The notes below the pieces were generated by a model. The model saw only the letters and a program-made list of their open reading frames with translations. It did no database searches and was not told the DNA's origin. Positions 53,801-64,000 of a stretch of 64,000 nt of DNA are shown here, piece after piece. How positions within the stretch are numbered: position 1 is the stretch's first letter; each line of letters begins with the position of its first letter. Made by a program: the position numbers and the translations under genes. The DNA comes from Siderastrea radians. Taxonomy: Eukaryota > Cnidaria > Anthozoa > Scleractinia > Rhizangiidae. The DNA lies in the NCBI GenBank assembly GCA_964017195.1, contig OZ024887.1:59411311-59475310 (forward strand), written 5' to 3'.

Positions 53801-56800
53801 GGGTTAAATGTGGAGATAGCGAGGTCGCTGGATTGCTAATGCCGAATGAAGCGAGCGGAGCCCATTATAGATGAGCAGCTTTCCTCCGAGAAGCCATGCG
53901 GGAGATGCATCTCGCACAATGGCGTTCTCAGTCCACTGTCCTTTTCACTTTCAGCAGAAGGGATGCATGAAATATGTTAAACTAAATAAATTACTAGCAG
54001 GCACTTTCAGGTAAACAGACATAATTTATGAAAAGATTTAAATAAAAAAGGTTTTGATGCCGTAATTAGTTGATTAAAGCGGCTGCCCTAGCAACAGAAA
54101 TCGAAGTATGACGCTCGACGCTTTTTTTTTTCTGTATTCGAAAGGAGCGTTTTTCTAAGAACCTCCATGCTACTGCCGTAAAAGGTATGTAAGAATTCTG
54201 CGTACTTTACATCGCTCTGAGAAGTTATATTTTTTGTCCCCAGAAGCCGCGATCGTTTTGGTCAGCGCAGAGGAGATTCTGGTAGTCACTCCATGTATGG
54301 AGACCCTTGGTGCCGACCAAAAAGATTAATGAAATTTTTCATAAATCTCAAATGAATCGTCCAAGCTAGATTTATTGAAATCGCCCGGTTGCAAGAACTT
54401 TGTTCCGGTATAAACGTTAACGAGTTTTCGGGAAAAACACAATTTTACTCACAGCAAGGTTTCTTTTAGCGATTAACTCCGGAAAATAATTTAACGTTAT
54501 CGTCCTCCATAACAAAGACCACTCTTGTTTAAAGTGCTGAACCTTCCTTCCAAAATAGAATATAAATAATTGGCTTTCAGATGTATCAATGACTGAATGT
54601 GTCTTATATCACATATTTCGTCACGTTAATCACGTTATATAACGAAGCTAGTTTCATACGTTAGGAAGTCTCGAGCCTATATTTTTTTAAAATGAAATAT
54701 ATCCACAAGGACTCAGATCCGTGCCGTAAATAAAGAAACAAACGGTATTCCTGCACATCAGCTAGAAACAAGTGAAGTACGGTGAAAAAATATCACCCCC
54801 AATGATGAAACAAATACCATTTTGAAACTTTCCTTACGTAACAACCATAGCCAATTCGAGAACAATCGATTTTTCGTATCAGAGAGAAGAACATTAATTT
54901 GGAGGACCTTTCTTGGCGGTCTCTAACAATAGGCGAATATTTTAGATATTAAAGCTGTCCACTTTAAACACAAACCTTCAAGTTGGTCCATCCGTGAAGA
55001 CTTCATGCAGCTAGCGCTCAACATCGAGAAGCTAATACGGTGTTAGGACGGGAGGAATTACAGACTATTCTTTTCATCGAAAGCTGCTTGGTTTCTCAGT
55101 CATCAGGCCATGACACACCTTTCAGATTGTCATCTATTTTACTACAGTGTTTTTCTTACGAGACGGTTAACTATAAGCATACCACACAAATCATTTCACA
55201 GTTTCTAAGACACCGCATGGTAGCAGGGAAAATCAAACAGACATTTATTATCTTTTTCTTGGTTTGCGGTGTAAAATTCTTGCGTCACCGAGTGTATTGT
55301 CGCAGCATGTCGAGAACAAGAAAGTATGCGGTATAAGGTACTCAAAAATGAAAGACAAGGATGCTTTTTCATTAATCGTTGCTTAAGATTTGCGGGCAAA
55401 CAGAAAGGGATGAATGCAAAGATAATAAGATTCCCGATCGGACAATTTGTTAGCGAAGTTAATCCAGTTCTTTTTTCACTGACAGGTGTAAAGTATTCAG
55501 TGTGACATTATGACAAATAAACGGCGATCAGATATCAAACAGAAAAAAGAAAAGCTTCTTTCAACAATGACAACTGAAGAAAAGCATCTGTGTTTAGAGT
55601 CGAACACTCGTAAAGATGCCATAAAATGTTCACATTAAAAGGGCAAATTTGATCTCACACCAAATATTAAAATGCTTTTTAACTGGGGACGTTATTAAAA
55701 GCTCATGTTTCCCATGAGGCGACTTCGCTCGAAAAGCTAAATAACACTGAAGATATAGCACTGTTTATGTTTTCACCTATTGATTAAGTGCTATGTCCGA
55801 CTTGTTAAGAAAACCCTGCCGAAGGACGAACTGTTATTGTGCAGCTATCTAGTCCAACTTTATTTTAACAGCAATGTTTTCACCTTAGTGGTATGACTGA
55901 CAAAAATTATCGCAAGTTTCTTAGGGAAAAATAAGGGAAAAAAGAAACAAAAAAACAAACAGACAAACCAAAAAGACAACAAAGTAAAAACGCAGAAAAG
56001 TTGTGCTCAGAAGCTTTCATGTGGTCACACCTTAAAATTTCACCCACAGAATCAAACGCTGGAACCACATTACTGGATTAAGTGGTTTGATTACTGACTA
56101 GAGACAATCAACACCTTTATCAATCCCAATCTTGAGAAACTGATCCTCCTAACTAACTGTTACACAGTACCTACAATGACATTTCCGAGAATTTGGCCGT
56201 TAATCACGACAATATAATTGGATTTCCTTGATGATGAGTTTTTCTTCTCATCATCTGTGTGCTCAACAATGCATTAAAGTGGTAGGGAGAAAAAATTGTT
56301 GATATAAATTGGATGCATGATAAATTCCGTCAAGAAAATAACCTCCTTGCTCAGCGGGTTCGATTGCCACATGATTTTTTTTTCTCACTTTTATGATGGA
56401 ATTATAAAGACAGTTACCTCAACTTTGCTAGGAATTTAAATGTATCCTGAATTCCGGGAAAATAAGCTAAGCTCAGTCTGGAAACAGTTTTCGACAGTCT
56501 AAGAGACATTCATACGCGTAGGATCTCTTTGCAGGAAAAGTGAGAGTGGTTTGTGGAGCTAAAAAAAATTAAAATTCATTAACCTAAAGCGCCAAGTATT
56601 TAAAGCAACGCACTGTTCCTTTAGGTTTTGACAATTTCAGACATAAATTTAAAAAAAACCTTTGCGTACGTTATTTACATAAAAGGACTAATTTGTCGGC
56701 AAGAAAACTGTGGCAATGAATCTGAAGAAACAGTTCACTGTCATTTGAGAAAACTGAATACTCTTATGCTTTTAACATAAAAGACAAATTTTAACTCAAC

Positions 56801-59800
56801 AGTAAAAGGCCTATAAGAATGTGGCAAATCATAGTTTGAAAATTTAAAACACAACAGCTAGTTTATTTACCAACTGAAGTTGGTAAACTGAGAAAACTGT
56901 TCCAAAAAGTTCGCCCATTCGCACATAAAAAGCAAGTTATTACAGATAATTTTGCCTCCGAAGCAATTCTTGCGGGGGCGTTTGCAGGGGATTTAAAGAT
57001 TTCAACCACAGACTCAAAAGCTGAAGCCAAAAGCCAAATGATTTCATGTTTAACTCTGCAAATGGATAGGATACGATTCGCTTACAAAATTGGTTAAATG
57101 AGCCTCCATTTTCTTTTCTTCGTTGAAGAGATATTTATATCGTATTTTTGTAGTAATTTTTATGTTTCGTTTTTTTTTGTTTATCACCAACTGGAAGCTG
57201 CATCTGCTGATCGCTATTAACGGACACAAAACTCAACTCAACTCACCACAAAGAACCTACCTGTTTAATGTCCACCAAACTTCTCAAGCTTTCCTCGACT
57301 TCTGTAATTTCTTCTTTTGGCACTCACAGTCATTCCTCATATGTTTCTTCAAGGGAAAAATTGTGATTGAAACTTGAGACCGAAAAGACTTTTTAAACTC
57401 TTCTTCTTTACAGGTGAAATTGAAATTTCTATGTCTTTCGAAAAGAGACAGCGGCGTAAGTTATCAAAGATTGTCTCTCACTTATATCAACCGAAGCTGC
57501 TTATAAATGGCCCAGTGAAAATCGGTTTTCTAAAGTGCCGCTGTCAATTAACGGAGAAGCACAGATGACAGCGGATCCTCAACTGTGATCATTATGTAAA
57601 AGAAATTTGTTAAAAGGACTGTTTATAGCAGGTAGGCTTACAAACGCGCCATCTGAGAATACTCTTTCATACCGTAAAAGTTTTCCCTCACTAACAAACA
57701 GGCAATAAAATTGATGTCAACTGAAGGTCAAGTTGCTGAGAGAAACAACCGTCCCTCATGCAAACTCTTGCGAAGTACACTAAATCATCTAAACGCTAAG
57801 CTTCCGAAAACTCACTGTAAATTAATATTTCAACGCACAAACTCACTAATCCTTTACGCTACCCACAACCTAATCCTAAAGAACAAAATACAATTGCTTT
57901 GCCCTAAGTTCTAAATGGTGTTTTGATTCAAAATTGACGGAAGTAGAAGTTTCATGATCAGAGGCTAAAAACGTTGTCAATAGACGCAACATCAACAGAA
58001 ACACAATGAGAATCACGTATTTTCGTAAGCTGCACTTTTTCACATTAGCAGAAGCACGTTTTTTTTATATGTACAAACTGAGTGCAGACCCTTTATTAAT
58101 TCACCATTTACTCGGCGACTTTCTGTCTGAATAGCAAAAGAACCCTAAAGGTGGGTGGTTGCTTTTTTCCCTCCGCAGTGACAGAACCAACAATTGTATA
58201 CATCAAAATATGCGTCGGTGTTCTTTTGTTCGCCTTTTAATTACCTCAATTGGTCATATGAGCACGTGAATTATAACAAATGCACTGATGTATTATAAGT
58301 AAAGAGTGGGAGAAGTCCCGTAACGATTTTTGCATTGAAAACAAATGAAAACCGAGTAAACAAGCTCGGTATTTTTCAAATGGAAAATTTGAGTGTTTCG
58401 CATTGCTACTCCATTTTCAGACAAATCCTATAAATTATTTTTTCTTTTTTCATCTAAAAAAGAATAAATAAAAGAGAAGAAAAACGAAAAAAAAAAACCA
58501 GAAACATTAGTGCGCATGCCAGTTTTAAATGAGAAACTAATCAAATGCGTGTTGCCCAAGAACATCTGCCTATTTAACGAGCTCGTTTGCCACAGAAAAT
58601 AAATCATTTCAACCTTCAATTCATCGGCAATTTCTTGATTGTACTAGACGATTAAAATATGTACTATTTTACAACTCTTTTTACCCATCAAATTATTTTA
58701 ACATCACCGAACCCGATGACAAATAATCATTTAAAGACTAAGAGAGAATTCATCTTAATCGATATTTGCTTAACATCAATAACACACATTTGTCTGCAAA
58801 AAAGTTAGAATGATTGACTGAACAGCTGCAAAATAAATATTGACAAGTTTTTAACGATAATTGAGGTAAGAATGCAAAGAAACTGCTGCGGTGCGATTGC
58901 TATTTTGCGTTATTTACCGTTTGTCAATTTCGTTGTGCCCAAAATAAATAAACGTATATAAGTAGCTACAATTTCCGCACGAAAGCTAAACACTCTCTGT
59001 TTTAAAATAAATATTTTTACATCGACCACGCTATCAGGAAAAGCTTTATAATAAATAAGGACGGTTGTTACAATGTTCGATTTTTTCGTTACGTTTTGTA
59101 AATTTAACCTGATCCAGCACAGACGGACAGTTGAATTCAGAAATCTGATATGGGAAGTGTCGTTCACCATTACGAGCGGTCTTACATTGCCGTCAAATAA
59201 AAACAGGCCTCCATGAAGATGATCGGGAACGAGTTCGGATTTGGCAAGCAGTGACTACTTTTCTCGTATTAAACTAACAAAACTCTCGCCTGGAGCAGAC
59301 TGGTTATGGAAATGTTGTCATAAATAACCAATTTACCGAAATAGTTGTGTCGTTCAAGGTATTTATATCTTTGGAGAACTAAGAAACAGAATTCGACCAT
59401 GATACATGGTCAGTGAAGTCTGTATAGTTTCTGAAAACTTACTGTGGCTTATGTGGTTACTGAGTTTGTCTAGAACAAGAAAAACTAAAGCTAAGCTCAA
59501 TACTCTGAACAGTACTTACCACCTAAATTCGGCCTTGATTTCCCTAGCTTTTTTGCTTCACTGCGATTTGCGTCAAGAAGAAAAAAACAATATTAAAATC
59601 CAAAATTGAAATAAGTTGAAATCTTTTTTTTTTTGCTCTCGCAGGTGCTAAACTCTGAATCTTTCACAAAAATGTTCAGCCCATATAGTGTAAATTGGCG
59701 GCGATTGTGTCACTCTTTAATCCCACAAAAACCCAACAGAAAACCTCTTATTTGACAACAGTCCCATTGACAGTCCCATTGACAGCAGAGCTGGAATTGC

Positions 59801-60429
59801 ATATATTACACATATTACACAAAGGGCTTTCGGAGAAAGTTTGTTTTTAACAGCAAAAATTATCCAGTAGGCGTAAACTGTACGAAAAAAATCAACAACA
59901 TTCCAAATCTTCTCATTTTGAAGGAGATGCGATTATGCAAGGGCTGTCTGTCTTAACCAATCAATTGAATCTTCTTAAAATACCTAATTTTTAAAGCATT
60001 AGGACGCTGGAAGTTCTATATTTTCGGACTTAAATTAAGAGTTGTATTTCGATAGTTAATGGTTGATCGAGTAGGCGTTAAAACTGAAAAGATTGAATAG
60101 ACTCTATTTTCTTTCTTCGTTCGCTACAATAGTGCCATAACTGCCATTAGAAACCCAATATATTCTCATTTACGATTCTAAGGATGTAGACTTGGAGTTG
60201 ACAGTTATATCAAAAAAACAGTAACTTCACTTTAGTCTCTATTGAATTTGCACGCATTTCCGGAAAAGTTCTTTATTCTATATTGTAAGGAATAGGGTGT
60301 TGCTTAATTTATACTCGCTGTCTGTTGCCCTTAGAGTTCGCTAATATTTCGTTTATTAAGTTTCTCAAGGACCCGTTAGAAAACCACATTTGTGAAAGGC
60401 TTTCTTGTTAAATATTTCTTTAATAAGCA
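53801..60429. other. Long non-coding stretch, no supported gene
   Basis: 6.6 kb of AT-rich sequence. ORFs up to ~98 codons (55040-55336, 57123-57377, 58910-59170) are low-complexity or hydrophobic by composition and show no domain or paired splice sites. Fragments of the MITE family (TTTCATGTGGTCACACC at ~56018) occur. A distant regulatory or intronic role cannot be judged from sequence alone. Confidence 0.5.
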
Positions 60430-60740
60430 CTGAACACACGCTCCCGTGGTGCTGTTTATTTCGCTGCACAAAGTGGTTCTGTTAAGTATATGGATGAAAA
60501 CCTTAAGTGTAACCATTCAAATGAAAGCTACCGAGCAGTACTTTCCTGTGGTACTTTATAATGCTGTACAAGTTGTTTCTAACTTTTTTTCACCGTTCAA
60601 ATAAAAGCTGCCATTTATTATGCTGTAAACGGTGATTCTAACTTTTGAGTCTGTGGATGAAATCCTAAAGTGTGGCCATTCAAATGAAAGCTACTGAGCA
60701 GTACTTTCACGCGGTGCCATTTATTATGCTATAAGGTCAA
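60430..60740. repeat. Tandem MITE-like units
   Basis: Three ~100-bp units with ATTCAAATGAAAGCTAC, then GAGCAGTACTTTC, then a GGTACTTTATAATGCTGT-type end. Interior of the piggyBac-type MITE family at 11803. Confidence 0.7.
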
Positions 60741-61443
60741 TGATGCGCGTAGCGCCAAGTTTGTTATAATCACCTCATTTCCAAAAAAGAGCGAGTGAAA
60801 TATCAGTGTTTTATTAAATTCTCAGTTTCGATAACCTTTGCTGAATGTTTTCGCATAGCTTTCGACAGATCTTTTGCATCGCGGTGGAATCTTTTGAATG
60901 CCGCGGCACTTGACAAAGCATCCAGTTTCCTAATAAGGCAAAAAGCAGGGCTATTCGCTGATAACCTGTGTGCGGCCGGAACCAATCGGAAGGCTGGAAA
61001 TTTTAATAACCGAGATTGACCTTTTAATAGCAGCTGATATCCTGTTAGTAAGGAGCCAATCAGAGGGCGCGTTTACTTATATTTAGGGTTCTCCAGGTAA
61101 CAAGAGTCATAAGATGAAATTATGAATATATGAAATTCATATATTTGAACTGCGGAATGAAGAAATAAATGCAAAGAAGATCCTCGCAGTTATTAACGCA
61201 ACTTATGCAGTTGCGAAAAGAAAGCCTGAAAAAATCAGGCATAATTCATTTGAATGGTTACACTTAAGCCTGATTTTTTCAGGCTTTCTTTTCGCAACTG
61301 CATAAGTTGCGTTAATAACAGCATAATAAATGGCAGCTTTTATTTGAACGGTGAAAAAAAGTTAGAAACAACTTGTACAGCATTATAAAGTACCACAGGA
61401 AAGTACTGCTCGGTAGCTTTCATTTGAATGGTTACACTTAAGC
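60502..61443. repeat. Perfect ~125-bp inverted repeat, arms 60502-60626 and 61318-61443
   Basis: Reverse-complementing 60502-60626 gives 61318-61443 with no mismatch that I can find. Words run from ACAGCATAATAAATGGCAGC to GGTTACACTTAAG. The ~690-bp interval holds a SINE fragment and other sequence. Confidence 0.88.
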
Positions 61444-61516
61444 CTGATTTTTTCAGGCTTTCTTTTCGCAACTGCATAAGTTGCGTTAATAACTGCGAGG
61501 ATCTTCTTTGCATTTA
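61115..61516. mobile_element. Head-to-head SINE 3' fragments
   Basis: 61115-61231 is the 3' body of the SINE at 30437 on the minus strand. 61266-61317 and 61444-61516 are plus-strand pieces beginning CCTGATTTTTTCAGG. The joint ATTTGAATGGTTACACTTAAG then CCTGATTTT occurs twice (61245 and 61423), so a ~177-bp block has been tandemly copied. Confidence 0.8.
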
Positions 61517-61669
61517 AGAGTCATAAGCTTGGAAGCCTCGGGCAAAAGCACTGAAAATATAATCCAGGAAAAGATTGAAAGCAAATCCTGCAAATATTCT
61601 TTAACGGGTTTGTGTTCGTCTTTATCTGCCCTTTGGCGCACGTGTTTCCGAGACCGAGAATTACCCATC

Positions 61670-63150
61670 CACACATATCAGATTCATTAAAATCCTTGCG
61701 ATCTGAGATATGACGAACACGGTCTTCTAGACGGCAATATAATTATAATATGTAAGTGGAATGTTTTGGCTTTTAATTGCCGTACGCTAAACCGAAGATT
61801 TTAGGCAAAAATCAGGCACACTAGTTTTGAACAGATTCACTAAAATCATCCCCCCCCCCCCAGAAAAAAACGGGTGTTTTGGACCTCTGCAGTGTTTTAG
61901 CTCTTTTATGGGGGAAGAAATCGTTCTACGTCAAAACATGGCTGATCTGAGATCGATAACCAGATTCATCAAAAGCCCTTAGATTTGAGATATCAAAAAG
62001 GATCTTATTGACGAAAAACATGATTATCATAATGCATATATGAAGAATGTTTTCGCTTCCTTTCCGTAAGAACAACATTTTACACCAAACAAAGTTCATT
62101 AGAAAGAAAGATTCAACAAAAGCCCTGTGATCTGAGATATGCAAAAAGGATCTTCTGGATGAACAACACATATAAAATATTATACAAGTGTTTTTTGCTG
62201 TTTCTAACGTTTCACGCCAAAAGTAACTCGTTATCGGCAAACAGTTTCACCTCACCAAGAGCCCCGAAATCTGACACAGATGTATCAAAATTCCAAATAT
62301 TACGACTCCTTGGCTTAATGAATAAGCTAATTTTACGGCTGTCTTGGAAGAAAATAACAACGGTAAAGACAACCGTAAAAAGACTGCGAAAAAGAAGCGG
62401 CAAAAAAGCCTCTGCTAGCAGGATAAAAAAATTGAACTTAAATTGAATTGACAAGGAATTAAGGGACAAAGAATCTCGACAAGGTATCAAATGTGGGCTG
62501 TTATGAAGTGTTCCACCGGTGCATACATGTTTGATATGCTTGCCGTGCGATAGACATTGAAAGCTAAAAACAGGCTCTCGAGCTAGAGATAAACAGATTG
62601 AGGCGATCCTCTGGAAGGAAACAGCTAATAGGCTTTTTTTCGCCTGTTTATCGTGAGGAATACATTTTACGTCAAAACCAGGCTCTGCATCAGAGAATCT
62701 GAACAAGTTCACCAAAAAGTCTTGATATACTTAAAGTCGGTTCACCAAAAGTCCCGAGATATGAGGCATTCAAAGGCGACCTCCTGCAGGTGTTTTCGCT
62801 AGTTTACCGAGCGGAAGAAATTTCACGCCAAAAAAAGGTTTAACTGAGATAAACACTTACAGAATCACTACCGTAAATGCCACTAGATATAACAAATATA
62901 CACAAAAGGTCCTCTAGAAGAAATATATAATTATGGAGTGCTTTTCGTTTTCAATTGTTTGCCGTGCGAATAATTCCTTCCTCGCCAAAATCATGCGATA
63001 AACAGATTTACAAAGTAATAGGTCCGAAACTAAGATGTAAAAAAAGGTTCTTCCGAATCGCTACTTAATCATTGTGGGGTATTTTTGCTTGTTTAACATG
63101 CAAAAAACGTTCAGTTTACTACCAAATCGCGGTCATTATAGACTTAGTCT
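61670..63150. repeat. Degenerate satellite, ~145-bp period
   Basis: Monomers begin CAGATTCATCAAAAG-CCC, then GATCTGAGATAT, then AAAAGGATCTTCT, then TGTTTTCGCTTTT, then a CCGTGCG or TTTCACGCC end. Starts near 61680, 61838, 61965, 62110, 62255, 62704, 62740 and 62870, with strong divergence. ORFs on both strands here follow the repeat and are not genes. A poly-C run at ~61850 interrupts one monomer. Confidence 0.7.
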
Positions 63151-63936
63151 CAGATTTATCAGTAGCCCCGAGAGCTTTTCACTTACGAAGAAAGAACGCC
63201 GTTAATTGCAAAGGCTTTCCTAACTTAATTGAACCAACTGAGGAAAAAGAACAGACGCAATATCGTTATCACTATTTCGAGCTTGTTACTTATTGCAAGC
63301 AGGGCGAAACTTTTGCTCGATTGGCACTTGGAGGTATTGTTAGTTATATTACACGTCTCCTTGGTGCGTTTTTCGCTCGTGGTCTTTAGAATAAGGAAGA
63401 ACAAGGTAATAAATTTTTTTAAAATAACACTGTTTACATGTACATGTAGCGAAACGTAAGTTCTTGACATTTTCCTTTTCTTTCGTAAATAGTCGCGACA
63501 AGTGCACTCTTATGGGCCGTAATGAAATGCTTTGAACAGTTCAAAACGAAGTCAGTTTTCGTGTCAGTTCTTATTAACAACAGTTCCTATTACCCTTTGA
63601 TGTTAATCCGCCAGAAACAAACCATTTAAATCTGCATAATCAATATTAAGACACAAATAACGAAACTTATGCCATTAGCCATACAAAAGTGCTTCTACTG
63701 AACAAAGAAATGACTTGAATATAATAAACTGTTTCAGAAAAGTGGCAGGCATAAACGAATACCCCGGATACTGTTCAGCGATAAATTAAAGCTTAGCTAT
63801 TTTTAGCGATGCTGAAATTTAACGATCTGGAAGTTTTCGCGTTTAGCAAGCAACTTAGTTTAGCGATTGTCTCAAAGTAAATACTTAGCGTCGCGGCTCA
63901 ACAGCTTGACAAAGTTTAAAAAATTCCTAACAAATA
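63151..63936. other. No supported gene
   Basis: A 105-codon plus-strand ORF (63072-63389) ends RLLGAFFARGL but shows no motif or splice support and overlaps the satellite. Confidence 0.4.
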
Positions 63937-63939
63937 AGG

Positions 63940-63981
<42 letters not shown>

Positions 63982-63986
63982 AAAAA
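63937..63986. repeat. (CA)n microsatellite
   Basis: GCGCGCGC followed by about 18 CA units at the window's right end, then A-rich sequence. Confidence 0.95.
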
Positions 63987-64000
63987 AAAAAACAAAAAAA

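Noticed and set aside
62212..62715. 167-codon minus-strand ORF
   Set aside because: Lies within the degenerate satellite; composition follows the repeat.

Overview
The window reads as nuclear DNA of a cnidarian, most likely an anthozoan such as a reef coral or sea anemone. It is AT-rich and has GT-AG introns. It is packed with short inverted-repeat DNA transposons, tRNA-derived SINEs, a Penelope-like retroelement and microsatellites, with very few genes. There are no bacterial-type operons, no rRNA, no CRISPR array and no convincing stand-alone tRNA gene. The host assignment is inference from repeat style and gene structure; no species can be named.

Two spliced genes can be rebuilt with every junction in phase. 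(1) Minus strand, 21926 to 12597: a rhodopsin-class (class A) seven-transmembrane receptor of 338 residues in four coding exons. Intron 1 (16040-21808) splits the first membrane helix. That intron holds a 4.3-kb element with ~400-bp inverted arms, which carries a PIN/FEN1-like nuclease ORF with a cysteine-rich CXC tail interrupted by a TGA at a cysteine position. (2) Plus strand, 40714 to 41541: a three-exon gene for a 201-residue protein of unknown function. Decayed copies of its last exon recur downstream in a ~1.2-kb tandem array (41390-48508).

Layout. 1-12.5 kb: repeats only (palindromic MITE, TIR element with TTA flanks, degenerate ~72-bp satellite, piggyBac-type and pogo/Tigger-type MITEs). 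12.6-22 kb: the receptor gene and its intron-borne element. 22-24.6 kb: tandem and quasi-palindromic repeats. 24.65-39.7 kb: a direct duplication (copy A 24650-29810, copy B 31590-39680) separated by a segment whose third copy lies at 51845-52890. Copy B gained a 1.7-kb long-TIR element and a 143-bp MITE, both with exact target duplications that copy A shows as empty sites. 40.4-48.5 kb: gene 2 and its tandem 3'-end copies, one copy split by a TIR element that contains a truncated Penelope-like reverse transcriptase. 48.5-51.8 kb: a decayed repeat-encoded ORF split by another TIR element with a captured SAP-like exon. 53-64 kb: mostly non-coding, with one small ORF for a possible secreted peptide, a perfect 125-bp inverted repeat, SINE fragments and a degenerate ~145-bp satellite.

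The most unusual recurring theme is a set of non-autonomous elements flanked by TTA or TAA. Their termini run into G-tracts followed by a short motif repeated several times; three of them (1194-1681, 44747-47157, 49291-50664) have recognisable ends, and three poly-G elements without clear ends share the architecture.
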